Origin: Acanthaster planci
Taxonomy: Eukaryota > Echinodermata > Asteroidea > Valvatida > Acanthasteridae
Direction of reading: 5' to 3'
Length of the DNA: 62,000 nt
Assembly: GCF_001949145.1 (NCBI RefSeq)
Contig: NW_019091373.1
Location: 2,323,687-2,385,686, forward strand
Made by a program: the position numbers and the translations under genes. Shown in pieces: positions 49,013 through 61,699 of the stretch. Each line of letters opens with the position of its first letter. The first letter of the stretch is position 1. Under the pieces are notes generated by a model that saw only the letters and a program-made list of their open reading frames with translations, did not search any database and was not told the origin of the DNA.

Positions 49013-52000
49013 ATGGTGCCTTGCAAGTCCATAGTCAGTGCCATTGTGCTGGTCATTCTCGTCATCAGCTGCACCTTCTTCACTGATGTGGAGGCGGGAG
49101 ATAAACCCAAGAAGCTCCAGATTGGCGTCAAGAAGAAAGTGGAGAACTGTGAGCAGAGGTCCAAATCAGGGGACACGTTGCACATGCATTACACGGTAAG
49201 CAGAGTTTGTTACAACATCCTGTCACAGGGGTCATGTATCTAGTGTCGTACTTGCCAGGAATGTGCCCGATATTTGAATGTTCCATTAATTGTTGGACAT
49301 TCAAATATTTGTTTTCACAATCCAATATTCAGTGGACGGTGCAAATTTCATTTCTTTTTTTTACCTTTGTCATAAAAATGAATATTGAAATAGTTAAGAG
49401 GATGTGACAGAACACGGATTATATATTAAAGCTCTTGCAGCAGCAACCACTTCATCGCAGCAGCAAATTTGCCAAACTTGGAAAAGGACTACATGCACCC
49501 TGCAGCCGTACCTGTATATGTACATAATTTTCCACTATGGCTTTTGGTCTGAATGCATGTTTGAAAAATAGTAATTCATACAGAGCAAATTATATGTTGT
49601 GATTTGCCATTGAATTCCCCCCCCCCAAGATTTTGCTGTAGAAAAGTTTCTTTAAATTCCTGTCATTTGGGAAATATGCGTGGATGTACCTAACAGAGAC
49701 AGTTCCTTTGATCTTCATAGGAAGTAGTGCTTTGAAATAAAGTCTATCGATTCATTGAAATAATATTCATGCATCTAAAATACAGCAGTCTGACAAGGAA
49801 CTGATGCCAAAATATATACAAACCATTTGTTTTCCCCCACATTCATTTCCTAGAATGACATGTGAAAGCTTGTGTGTAAATTAGCAACACCTATCTTAAA
49901 AACTAAAGTCTGTTTTGATTGACTTAATTGGCTCTTTGCCAGTCTGACCAGGTATTAATGAAGTATTCTTTTAATATCTCGCACAAAGCAGAAACCTGGA
50001 TTAAATGTTGATTACACATTGATTTTATGATCTGTTAATAGGGAACTCTACAGGATGGGACTGAGTTTGACAGCAGTATACCAAGAGGTTCACCGTTCGT
50101 TTTTACCCTTGGTGCTGGCCAGGTGATTAAAGGCTGGGACCAGGGACTTCTCAAGTAAGTCTTGAGGTGTGACTGTTGGTTGACTGTTGGCTTGCTCACT
50201 GAGTGAGCAAATGGCCCCTGCCGTAAACCTTCCCTCGCGAGCTTGCAGTGCCTAGCTTGTTCACCTCACCAGCTACATGTATGTGCTTGTCTGGCTATTG
50301 CGTGTCTTCCTTCATTGGTCAATGGCTGACAAGAAAGTCCTATTTTTGTCATTGCACATTACATGTACATTACATTTGTACATAAACACAGGTAGCCAAG
50401 TCGTAGCTACAACAGTATGAATTTGTATTCGATGACACTTGGGTCAAAGGTTGTGGGCTTAGATCAGGAACACGTAGACAGCCAGGTTAGTAGGTCCTCG
50501 TTCTTCATTAGGAATTTCTTGATGTTGTCTTCATTTTCAAAATTTCACTCCAGAGTTTCAGGTTCTGTTTTGATTTCAAACATGTCTCCAGACTGTTAGC
50601 TTTGTTATGTTGTCAACACAAAACTCTATGGTGTCCATCTCACATTAGATGACCGTTGCCAGTTTTCAGAGGTCACGTGACACTATCTTAGATGTGCACT
50701 GTTCTCATCCCAGTGTCTAAGGAACTATGGATCCTATCCGATTGAATGTCAGCTTGTGGAAAGGCAGGGTCATATTAACCCTAACCCACCAAGGGTTGCT
50801 GACCCTAACCTTCCCCATTCACACAAAGTTAAACACCCATATGGGACTTTGTGCACAGAGGCTGTTGGACTTTGTTTTTCTGAGGTATGCCAAACCCAAT
50901 GCAAAAGCCAGCTGTTATGGGCCTACCAGACCTATCCCCACCGAATTAAACACTTTACTATTGTTTAATTCTGTGTGGTTGGGGAAGTTTAGGGTTAAAG
51001 ATGAAAAGAAATTACAGCAATATCATGATGTCAATGTGTGTTGTGTGAAACTATTGTACAAAAAGCAGGTTACATCATTTAATGTATTATACACATGGAC
51101 AGATCAAGTGTCAATGTATGTAAACTAAGTCTTGGATATTTATGCAACTTGACTTCAATGTACACTCTCAAATAAGCCTTGTCATAGGCATAGAGGTAGT
51201 GCAGACACAAGTTACAGTGATTTGAGTGACCTTTCTATGTCCACCAAAGACATATTCATTATGGGCAAACACATTAGATTACATTGAAAGAAATTTATAA
51301 AATGAAAAAAAAAAAACAAGAAAAAGCTGTCCTTCATGGATGTTCAAGTTGTATAAATGTGTGTCTTGCATCTGTTTTAGGAAATGACTTGTTGGTATCA
51401 CCACAAAGTGTCACATTTTGAAGCCATCAGAAGTGAAGTACATAGTGCAACGTCACATTGGGCAACCGTGCTATGATACCGCACTTTGTGGTGCGACTAA
51501 TGAACTACATTTTGTGCACCACAAAAAAGGTTGTACAAATACTAGTATCTATGAAATGGCCACCCATTTTCGCTGGCTTCCGTGCCTTTGATAGGGGCCA
51601 CCCATTTTTGCTGACTTCAGTGCCTTTTGATAGGGGCCACCCATTTCGACTGTAATCAAAAGATAACCTTTTTTTTCAGTATTAACCTTGTTAGTGCTAT
51701 TTCTGATTATGGGGCCACTGCTATGTATTGGGCTGCTTGAGTTCAGAAGAACTAAAACTGGCAAAGTGTTGACTTTGACAAAAGCAGAGACAGAAGAACT
51801 TTGTCCTCATGCAGTCAACGCACTTAATTATTTTGCTCTTCATGTAGCTGCCATCACAAGTTTATTCACTTTAATTGAAATCTGTTTTGTCATGAAAGCA
51901 TTGTAGAAATCCTGATTTTTTTCAAATGAACTCCTAATTACCATCATATTTCAAGAAGTCTTGAAGTGAAAGGATTCCATTTACAGTGGTTTCTATTTAA

Positions 52001-53214
52001 TGGAATAGGACCCCACCTCGTCCGTGACTGTATTGTGTGTAGTACACCTGACCAGTTTTCAACTGAATGCACACAACCAATAATAACGGTTTGTGAGAAG
52101 GATATACCCAGCCATTGGCATCTGGGAACCTCTTTGTCCTTTCATAAGGGCATACAGCCATTTTCAACATGGTGTTTTGATTTGGGAAATTGAGTCGGTA
52201 AACTTGCTCCCAGAACTTAAGATGTGGAAGTGACAATAAAATGGTCCTCTTGCAAGCTTTACACTCTTACTCAATGGAGGCTTTGTACAGGAGCATGGAT
52301 GATGCAAAGTCACCATATGCACTTCTTCAAGAAATTGAAATGATTCTAACATCCTGTGGAACATCTGTTTTTTTTATCTTTTCAGCATGTGTGTAGGTGA
52401 GAAGAGGAAACTTGTTATTCCATCAGATCTTGGCTATGGAGACAGAGGATCCCCTCCAAAGATCCCAGGTACTTGCCATACTTTCCGTCTCTCATAACTG
52501 CCAAACACCCTTTATTTGGCCTCTCCAATAACTCTGTGTATAGCATTTCCTAGCCGTAAGTGTAATTTGTACATGCATTTAGACGCATACATGTACCTTG
52601 CCCCGTCGTCAACTTGCATGGTCAAGGTTTCAGCAGATTTTGCATAGAAACGGTTATGCAATCTGTTACTGCACCACGTCATGCCTGCTTGAGGATGACT
52701 TGCATGCATGGTAATTATGTATAGCAAATAACATAATGGACCCAACCATTTTACTGAATAGGGATGTTGATAAGTCATTGCACAGAGATATCTCAGATTT
52801 ATTGTTGCATTACATGCTACAGGGTAGATCTTCAGGTGCACACACACAAATTTAGCCTCTGGATGCTTTTCTCAAGCATCAGATTATCTTGTAAATGTCA
52901 GAACTGCTTTTCAAATCAAATTCAGCGACAAACAATAATCTAGGGCTAGACCAACATGAGCACTCTGGAGACAGAAATTATTTGATAAATTATTGATTGA
53001 AACTAGAACAGTCTCCCTTTCAAACAACTGAAATAAGTATACAATATTGCTAAGACTCCTCATTGCGACTCTGAGAACTTTGGAATACAGGTGTCTGATT
53101 ATGTATTTGTATTGAAAAGGTTTAATTCTTGTTTGCCTTGATTTGTCGTCAGGTGGTGCAACCTTGATCTTTGAAGTGGAACTGATGAAAATTTATAGGA
53201 AGAAGGAACTTTAA
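49013..53214 (+). CDS. FKBP2: FKBP2/FKBP13-type ER peptidyl-prolyl cis-trans isomerase, complete
   Basis: Prolyl isomerase of the endoplasmic reticulum lumen. Four exons: 49013-49195, 50042-50154, 52386-52468, 53153-53214 (441 nt, 146 residues; human FKBP2 has 142). Residues 1-28 form a signal peptide (hydrophobic [17 protein letters not shown], probable cleavage after VEA). The FKBP fold follows, with conserved active-site residues in [39 protein letters not shown] and LIFEVEL. The tail KKEL resembles the KDEL-type ER retention signal. The coding start is preceded by a 5' UTR acceptor (CAG ending 48988). Confidence 0.95.
50775..50998. mobile_element. TTAA-flanked piggyBac-like MITE, copy 4
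   Basis: TTAA at 50775-50778 and 50995-50998, near-identical to copy 1 through the central TCTGAGGTATGCCAAACC segment, which suggests recent spread. It lies in FKBP2 intron 2. Confidence 0.8.
51556..51655 (+). repeat. Minisatellite, 38-39-bp unit, about 2.5 copies
   Basis: GGCCACCCATTTTCGCTG begins units at about 51558, 51597 and 51635, joined by a GTGCCTTTTGATAGGG segment. It lies in FKBP2 intron 2. Confidence 0.7.
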
Positions 53215-53698
53215 ACATCTCTTCAGTACAGGTCAAATTTTTTGGAGTGAAACAAGCAAGAAGTCAGGATATTGTAATACTTTCTAGAGTGCACAATTTT
53301 TGTTTTTACTTAACTTAATCATGTCTCCTGGATTTGTAAAATAACAATCGTGACCTAATCTTTTCTGTTACTCGCCCTTACATGTTGGTTCTGTTATTGC
53401 CTTCACTGACCCTCTGTGGATATGATGTTCAGACCCTGCTTGATTATGTCGCTTAAATCAAGATTATTTGCCAATAATCGACTTTCTTCCTGAAATTAAG
53501 GCTGTGGCCGATACAGGCTTCCAGAGCTATGGCTTGGTCTTTTGTCCGTGGGTCGCTGCCTGTTTCTAAGGAGACCTAGCCATAGACAGTAAATTTGGAT
53601 GCAGCCTGAGACTGAAGTACGTTTGATCTGATCCGAATTCAGAGGTGGCGTTGTGATGGAAACAGTTACATAAGCCACTGCTGTGTAAATCCAGAATG

Positions 53699-53704
53699 AA
53701 TAAA
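53699..53704 (+). terminator. Poly(A) signal of FKBP2
   Basis: AATAAA about 485 nt after the FKBP2 stop; the 3' UTR would run to about 53725. It faces the candidate UGT signal on the other strand 36 bases further on. Confidence 0.6.
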
Positions 53705-53739
53705 AAATCAACTGATCCCAGAGCAGTACCAGTCATTTG

Positions 53740-53745
53740 TTTATT
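53740..53745 (-). terminator. Candidate poly(A) signal of the UGT gene
   Basis: AATAAA on the minus strand about 430 nt after the UGT stop codon. If used, the 3' ends of UGT and FKBP2 transcripts would overlap or nearly touch. Confidence 0.4.
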
Positions 53746-54177
53746 CATGAAAACATCTTGTCAACAGTCATGATTACATAGCGATTTTGGGGTTCTCAAA
53801 AGATACTACATAAAGTTCAACACCTTGAAATCACTTTCAAATCGCTAAAAAACATGCATGACCAAACCACTTTGAAGCAACATGCAATATAAAAATTACA
53901 TGAAGTAGTTTACAACATGAAGCAATAATTCTTGATATTGAATTTGTTATTTTCATTATAATAAAGGAAGATCAGATACATGTTTTAATGTGTGAAGGCC
54001 TTCACAAGGGGTGGTTATTCTTTAGTTTAACTATATTGCTGTGAGACTATCTAGACCAGACATGAGAAAAGAGATGTCCGTCTCTACTGAATGATAAAAA
54101 TAGAAAGCATGCGATTAAAGCCGAAATTTGCAAAGTTGGCGATTGATAACTCTGTCTGGGTTACCCAAATAAATCGT

Positions 54178-57100
54178 TTAGTCCTTTTTCAGATGGCTTT
54201 TCCAAGCCTTAACGCACATACACTTACAGCAGCAGTAGCACAGATAGAAGTTCAACCCCAAGAACAAGGCCAAGACGGCCACAATAAAGAGATAGACATC
54301 GAGAAGATTCCGTTGGATGAAATTCAGGTCCAGTACAGCCGGGCGCAGATGATCTCCGCCGAACTTGGTGACGTGCAGGATCCAGTGAGCGACCGTCTTG
54401 ACTGGGGGAGACATGACCTGCATGTCCCGCATGATCATGGATATACGCCGTGCGTTGTCACGGAACCTGTTCGTCGTAAAAAGTGGACACTCGTGTAACC
54501 CAAAAGAAGTTCCGTTTTTTGTCTGTGGAACTGTTGCCCACTTTACTCCTGGGCGGATCATACTGCATTTATTACTGTTTTTTCGCCACAGACATGTCTT
54601 TCACTTATGTGAAATAGCAATCCTTGACTTCATCCGAAAAAGAGTGCCCGACTCTATGTATAGAGGCCCAGAGGGACTCCTTACTGTACATTGTACTCAC
54701 CATACCCCATCTAAAACACGTGAACATCATGCACAAGCAGGATTCCAGTCGATCAAGCAAGTTTGGCAGCTTTTAGACATCGTATAATACCAAATAATTT
54801 TTTTTAAACTTTTGCCGACGCGCAAGTCTACTGCGACTCGCGAGTAGTGCCCAGGGCCTAACCAGGATATTTTTTTGCGGCCTTTCGACCAATTAGAAGG
54901 CGGGATTTGGCCCCACGTGACTCTCATTGATATAAAATGAGGAACGAGAATATTCCATTAGTATCGGAGCGTTTGGAAATTTTGTATCACGGGAGCGTAC
55001 CATTATAAGTAGGGTTTTGGAGTGGATGGAAGTTTCATTGTGTATTCACTACGTAGGTGAATCAGAAATTTTCCTAATTATATAGTGTAAGATTTTCCTG
55101 ACGTGGAGGTGTACTTACGTGGGTATGTTGGCCGACAGTACGTGCCAGTTGCCTGTAAAGTAAGAACATTTGCCGCGCATACAGTGCGTACAGAATACTA
55201 GGCCTAGGCCTAATGGCAAAGAATACGACAAAACTAATAATAGTGTTTTTTTTTTTAGTTTTTTTTTTTTTACATTGAACCAGTAAATTCCTATTATGGC
55301 ACACAATGACGTTTACTATGAAATTATGGCACAACAGGATAAAAAAAATACCGACTGGCCCACAGGGAGGTCTTGAAGTAATCAAGAGGTAGGAAGCGAT
55401 AATCCCTAGACAAAGGGCCGTCCTCGCCGCCGGGTAATGAAACGGACAATCGTTCGGACAAATATTGGACAGTACATGGCGCCCGGTAATGGGGATCTTT
55501 CGAACAATGGATGGAAGCCAGCGTCGGCGGACTATTGTGTTAATAATCATATTATCCTATCTTACACTATAATTAGGAAAATGCACATTTCTGTTTCAGC
55601 TACATAGTGAATACACAATAAAAACTTACATCAACTCAAAGACCCTACTTATAATGGTACGCTCCAATACTAATGGAATATTATGTTTATGTTAATTATG
55701 TTGATGAGGGTCACGTGGGGTTTTGTTTCAAATGTACCCAGACCCGTAAATGGATGATTGATAATGACGTGTGTTGTATTTGTACAGTAGGCCGCATAAT
55801 CTAACAACAATTATAAACCGGGCTTGGTCTAGTTTTCGCCAGATCTTTATTTTCTGTGACAATTTTTAAAGTCGTTGCTCTTTGACTGTAAAGGTCAACC
55901 TTACTTTGGGTCAGAGATGACTTTCTGGATAGATTGACTGAACGACTCCGGTGTTAAGGTGGTGATATCAAGCGCTAATCCCACCCCACGGTCCTCTAGC
56001 CGATCGAAGTTACCCATCTGGTCTCCGAATAGCGGTAGGCCCACCATTGGTAGTCCAGCCCACATAGCTTCGTACATACTAAAGCTACCGCCATGACTCA
56101 CGAACACTTTAACGTTGGCGTGCTCTGGGTGGATGAGAAAATGACTTAATTGTTATAAGGTGGTGTCCGAAAGTCTTGGCTCCGATCGACCAGCAATATC
56201 GCGTCTTTGAGAAGCTACCCGCACTAGCAAATGAAGTTTCCCGAGTACATCACTTCGTAAGCGTCAGCCGAGTACCTCGGATCATTGCAGGCAAGGTTAT
56301 GAAATCCCAGTACATGCATGGTCTCTAGGTCTGGACGTAAAACATAATGTCGTAATGCTTAGACTGCATCTGAATCTCCTGTCTAGAGCTAGGTCTAGGT
56401 CTTCACTCCATTGGAAATGCGTGGAGACGCGCAGACAATAGACCTAGCCGTAGCTCTGGAAGCCCGTTTCGGACACGGCCATAGTTTACGCTTATCGTGA
56501 TGCATTGTCGGTGAAAGGTGGGAAAGGACAGTACGCACTCGTGCTATTGCTAGTTTTCACGCGCATGGAAAATTGTCAAAAGATTCTGAGATTGAGCAGG
56601 CGTATATTATCCAAAAGGGTTCATAATAACTGTTGCGTGCCATTTTGTGTAACGAGCGAACGCTGAACGCCTGAGCTACATTTTTTCAAGCTTCCACGAG
56701 ACCACAAGTCTAAAGTCGCGCGAAGGCTCACATGACTGACGATTCTCTCCCCACTTTTCACCATACAGAGCACTGCGGCAATCATTGCGCAACGTCATTA
56801 TGTCTATTCGGTGAACGTTTAACATTGTATACACACTTCGATGATGATTTCATGAATTCTTTTCTCTTAACGCAGAAGTCGGTTGTAGGCTCTCCTGCAC
56901 CTTGCCTGCACGTAGGGACCCTATAAGCACCTTATAAGCATATATCTTGTCTGCGACGCAAAGTCGCTGCGACTCACATGCAGCCTTTTTATTGATTTCA
57001 CTTCAGTTGAAAATACGTATAAGACCCCCTCTTTAATCTGAGTATGAGGAGCAATGAGAAGATTTTGACACCAGCGCGGAAATTGAATCGCCGCACGGGT

Positions 57101-57380
57101 AGAACGGATTTAAAATCACAATGTAATAAAAAAGAGGAAAGTACTACCCACCCATGATTTTGGCTAATGGCAGCCAGCCAACAGTCTTGGTATTGTTTGC
57201 CAGCTTGACTCCGGCGGGTAATGCCTTACTCTGCCAGAGGACCCGCTGTGAAAGCAAAGCGAAACCATCAGCAATCACTTGGGCCTTTTGGAGCTCCATG
57301 CATGAAGTGTAAGTGCCTAGTGAAAACAAAACCACGCCATTGGGAGCCGTGTCCAGAAAACTTGCTATATCGTCTTCAGT
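54178..57380 (-). CDS. UDP-glycosyltransferase (UGT family), C-terminal exons only
   Basis: Family-1 glycosyltransferase that conjugates sugars from UDP donors to small lipophilic compounds at the ER membrane. Three exons in phase: 57152-57380 (TEDDIASFLDTAPNGVVLFSLG...), 55905-56124 (220 nt) and 54178-54466 with the stop. The donor-binding signature runs from WLPLAKIM across the junction to VFVSHGGSFSMYEAMWAGLPMVGLPLFGDQ in pieces, with the key HGG and terminal DQ present. A transmembrane helix (DVYLFIVAVLALFLGLNFYL) and a Cys-rich cytosolic tail CYCCCKCMC ending HLKKD close it. The first 60% or so of the protein was not found before 62000. An 810-bp inverted repeat sits in the last intron. 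The family is certain; the subfamily is not. Confidence 0.92.
54911..55721. repeat. 810-bp inverted repeat inside the last UGT intron
   Basis: Arms of about 160-180 bp (54911-55090 and 55558-55721) are inverted copies. Both run from CCCCACGTGA through ATTCCATTAGTAT, GAGCGTACCATTATAAGTAG and GTGTATTCACTA to TTTTCCTAATTATA. The left arm carries an extra 26 bp in which GAGCGT is repeated. The spacer holds a 158-codon minus-strand frame without recognisable motifs. It may be a long-TIR transposon or two opposed insertions. Confidence 0.75.
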
Positions 57381-58689
57381 CTGGAGGGAGAGGTGAAAAA
57401 AAAACAGAAAAGACCTTATGATTTGCTCTTTTCTTGTGCCACGAGTTGTTTTGCTGTACAAAATGTGGAATATAACACATCGATTATCCAAAACTTACCT
57501 GTACCATTTTAATCGCACTAGTTTAAAACCGCCCAGCACATTTAAATTCCCTTGACATAATAATCAAGGCAATTGGCCCTGTTCGCAATTCGGCCATATT
57601 GAATCTATGAGCTCATCCAGATTCAACTGACGCAAAATATCGCCCATTTTAACTACCACCCAAAAAACCAAAAACCCCGACAAGAGAGGGACTACTACCA
57701 TTCCAATAACTTAGGCTGAGCGTCTTCGTCTTGAAGTTGGCTGTGCGCCCTCATTAGACGAAACAAAGGAACGACCTCTGTCAACTTAATGCGACGATGC
57801 GACAACACGACACGATGGTGCAACGGCACAAGGCGACAATGCGCGTTGACGATGGAAGTGGCTACAGGCCCAAGGAAGAATGCCCACATGCGCCACGTAA
57901 TTGGCAGAAATGGAATTCCTTAGGATGCCGATATTCGAACACAGTCATGTTGGACATTCGTGTGTTCGATTACACGAAATCCTAAGCTAAACCCAGGTAT
58001 AGTTAGTCAGGATAATAATGCCGTTAGAATTCAATTCAAATTATTGAGCCATACTTTTTAATGATATCTGAGCCATTATATATGTTCATGATTGAACAAC
58101 ATAACCCCGTCATGCAGGTATTTCTGTAAACCAAAGGGCTACACGAGGTCTGTCTTAAAAAAATGTATTAATGATTCGTAATCGGTTTCGCTTAATTGCG
58201 TTGTAGAATATGGATGTCACTGAAAACAACAGTCGGAAACTGGTGTTTATTCCTAGCAACAGACAATCTTTCTCATGAAGTCATCCATTGTCTGAGGCAC
58301 AAAAGTAAAGAAGAAGTTAATCTTCCACGAATGTGGGATTCAGAATGTTGGTTTCATTATTTGCGGCTCAGATCAAAAATAGTATATTGTCTGTTAGGCT
58401 TTGACATTTTGTGCGTTGTTCCTCTCTTTTGTGTATCTTGATTTAATACCTAGGTCCAGATACAATTCTAAAGTCAAAAAAGTTAACAAGGGAACCCATG
58501 CTTGTGGACAAACACTAGCTACTTCGGCAATTGTCTGTGTAACGGGTATCTACAAAAATAATGTGGTTTGCTCAAAAAAGTGTCAAAGCTTTGGACTGAA
58601 ATGGATGTTGACGTTGTGATGAAATAATTATAATACTTTATTAATTTCTTATTTATAACGTGACGTACTTCAGAAAAAAATCCTTTTTA

Positions 58690-59285
58690 TGCAACCTAAT
58701 CGGGCATGTAATTCACGAGATATAGTGCTTTGAAGAGTGCACCTTTAATAGCCCATGACTTGTCTCCTTATGACGTCATCATCACATTATGTTCGCCCAA
58801 AGCCCCCCTTCAAGATATCTGCAAGGTTTTAACCCAATTGGACATGTTCTTCAAGAAATATAATGCTTAGAGTCACCTTTAATGTTACGTGATTTACCAC
58901 TTGTTGACATCATCATGCCATCAGGTCAATATTCGTCTGAAGCACTCCCTTTTCAAGATATCTGCAAGGTTTAACCCAATCGGATATGTACTTCATGAGA
59001 TATAGTGATTTGAAGAGTGCACCTTTATTGTCACGTGACTTGTCACCTAATGACGTCATCATCACAAGAGGTCCATAATCGTCGAAATCACTTCCCTTTC
59101 AAGATATCTCCAAGGTTTGAACCCAATAAGGCATATATTTCAGGAGATATAGAGACTTAAACAGTCACCTTTAATGTCACGCGACTCGTTTGCTGATGAC
59201 ATTGTCATCACGAGGTCAATCTCCGTCTATAAGCCTTCCCTTCTTAACTACCTGCAAGGTTTCAACCCAATCAGACATTTACAGT
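58690..59285 (+). repeat. Tandem array, about 140-bp unit, about four copies
   Basis: Successive units share CAAGATATCTGCAAGGTTT, AACCCAATCGGACATGT, GAGATATAGTG, TCACCTTTAATGTCACGTGA and TGACGTCATCATCAC. The last box starts at 58771, 58914, 59051 and 59196 (spacings 143, 137, 145). Units are degenerate. The perfect palindrome TGACGTCA (CRE/ATF core) is intact in units one and three. Confidence 0.8.
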
Positions 59286-59386
59286 TAAAAATACAATACA
59301 AAACATTATTTTTACCGCGGAAAGAGCACAGATTAGAGATTTTAAACATCTGTCCCTTTTGGCATTCCATACAATGCGATCTGCTC

Positions 59387-59845
59387 TGGTTGCACTACAC
59401 CAAATTTGCGCCCATAGAAAACAGTGCAAAATCGGACCGAAAAAGCGCCGCCTGTTGACTCTCGTGAAGAACTAGAGGTTGGCTTCCGTTTTTTCACTGA
59501 AAATTCAAGATTATGACCAGAAGATCACTTTTCGTTTCAATTTCAGGGGGGTTAGCCTCGAATTTTTTATATTCGCCTTCAAACGAAGATACTCCCCAAA
59601 TAGCAGTAAAACTAAGCGCTCATTTCTGAATGTAGCCCCCCACCTCTAGCCAAAATAGGCCCGCAATTTTGGGCTTTTTGTGAAAGAAATACCCCGAACT
59701 GGAAACTATCAGTCCTAAATTCGGGATTTATAGAGATATTTCTATGATGCCTCCTGATTATGGCCTGTCTTACTGTAAAAAATGGGATCACAAAATAGAG
59801 CTCGCGTGCAGAAATACAACGATTTAAAGGAATGCACCCCTCTCG
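59387..59845 (-). repeat. 0.46-kb dispersed repeat, copy B (inverted)
   Basis: Inverse counterpart of 26284-26738 and 33 kb away. The two copies are similar but clearly not identical, so this is not an assembly artefact. It lies beyond the UGT exons, next to a tandem repeat array. Confidence 0.75.
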
Positions 59846-60477
59846 GCACTGAATCCTACTACATCGCCAGAAGCCAGTAAAGTGGATCTTGACTCGGGCC
59901 GGTGGACCCCAAAAGTAATGTATCAACATCAAGCTCAGATAAAGTTGTTAGCCCCTCATTTCCCTGTCGATTAGAATTTAAACACTCAAAGTCCCTTTTG
60001 CTAACTGGCACACTATAAAAATCTATTTTCTGCCTAATTTTTGCCCGTCTTTGTCACTTACCTCCAAAGTAACCGTCAGAAGTTGAACGTGAAGCCAACA
60101 TTTTAGAGGGGATTTTTAAAGTTTTGCCGGGTTTTCCCTGACATTTCTCTACTTGTGAATGGTGAGGAATATCATGAACTCTCTCATGAGAAAGTATCAT
60201 ACAAGAAGGAAACCTTATGGATGAAAACGGAAAGTTTTTGTTTGTGCCTTTTAGTCGGGAAAGATGTGATTGTACGTATTCGTGCAATGCAGTAGGCCAA
60301 CTCGTACCCAAACGCACTCGTATCCAGGTCTGTGTACGTACGTGTGCACCATGCCCCAAATCCAGACATCTCATTTTTACCCCTGCCAAACTCAGTGCAG
60401 AAATTTGAATCCGCATGAAAAACGAACCACATTTCAGACAAATGGCTCTCGATCTTGAAAAAAAAAATAACTAATAG

Positions 60478-60770
60478 ATACAAAAAATTATCAGTCTTCC
60501 AGACAGTATACACCGATGATCTGAGGGGAATTCGACAAAGGTGTGAAAATTGGGCATTAAGTAAGGTGAAAAATACGAAAAAATGGGTCCAAATGAAAAA
60601 CGAAGTGAATTTAAATAAACGGTTTTCTTCCTAGAAGTAATAACCTTTTTGTACAAAAGAGTTACCAGTCTTTCATGTGCCATCAAAGGTATTCGAAGGT
60701 AAACCCAGCAAAATTGTGAAAATTAGACACAAAGCTAGGCAAAAAATTCCGATAATTTTTCAAAATTATA
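60478..60770 (+). repeat. Degenerate direct repeat, about 173-bp period
   Basis: TACAAAAAATTATCAGTC (60479) recurs as TACAAAAGAGTTACCAGTC (60652). Each is followed by a GTGAAAATT(G/A)G block and an AAAAAT(A/T)CG block in the same order. Confidence 0.5.
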
Positions 60771-61699
60771 CTTTGTCGAAAAATTGACATTTTGTACTTT
60801 CTTTGATTAGGCTATATTTATCAGAGATCTTTTTCACAAGAAGTTATTAAATATCACCATTTGATAGACTATTGACAATTAATTCACACACGGGGTCTTC
60901 CACGGAAATGGCAGTACAATCCTCCACATGGGTCACCACCAATACGTCGTCTGCAAGAATAATTTCAGACCGACGACCATTATGTCACTATTGCGCATGC
61001 GCGAATACACAACGAAATGCATGCAAAGTCTACGGGGACCGAACATACGTGGCGGCGCGCGGCAGTAGCCTACGTGCTAGGCATACCCTACTCACTGTGC
61101 GCTGCCTGCCACACGTTACAAGCAGATGGGCGTCCACTCAACCATTAGCGCAGCATCTGTGTGAAAAAGTACACCACTTATGCACTTTATGCAGTTGACT
61201 TCAATGTTTTAGCTATCATCTAATGAACAATTCATACTTAAAGTCTGTTACCTGATTTTTACCGAATTTCGAAGAATAAAAGAACTTTTTATCGTAGCTT
61301 CCAGTATGATGACTTCATGAGCCCCAAATTTCACACGTGTTCTGGGTAAAAGTCATCGTCTTCATCAATTATCGGGCGATTTGGACAAACTTCGCCTCAG
61401 CTAGACATCTATTCAAAATTAATTTTTCACAATTTTTAACTTTTCGCTAGAGGGCGCTTGACAATTACGTGATGTCACCAGTAGATGATTTGAAGAATAC
61501 TTTACCCCCATCGACTAACACCGTTGAAAGCGAGTTGATACCTATTACCACTTTTAAATAATAAACCGACTTCCGCTTTCGACCGGAAGGAAGGGTCACG
61601 AGATGAATATTGAAGACCAAATTATACTCTGGCACTTGCTGCAAACAGAATGTTGCGGGAGGTCACGGTCGATTTTATATTGATTTTAACAACATTAAC

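Noticed and set aside
50727-51128. 133-codon plus-strand frame, with a similar 153-codon frame at 5553
   Set aside because: Both run through copies of the same TTAA-flanked MITE, so the shared protein similarity is repeat-derived and not a gene family.
55074-55550. 158-codon minus-strand frame in the UGT intron, considered as a transposase
   Set aside because: No DDE/D catalytic pattern or other known motif is visible. It may be chance within the inverted-repeat element.
60054-60416. 120-codon minus-strand frame ending at a GTAAGT donor, considered as a first exon
   Set aside because: No signal peptide or family similarity, and no in-phase partner exon could be identified.
60184-60416. Possible UGT N-terminal exon
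   Set aside because: The translation lacks the hydrophobic signal sequence and conserved acceptor-domain residues of UGTs.
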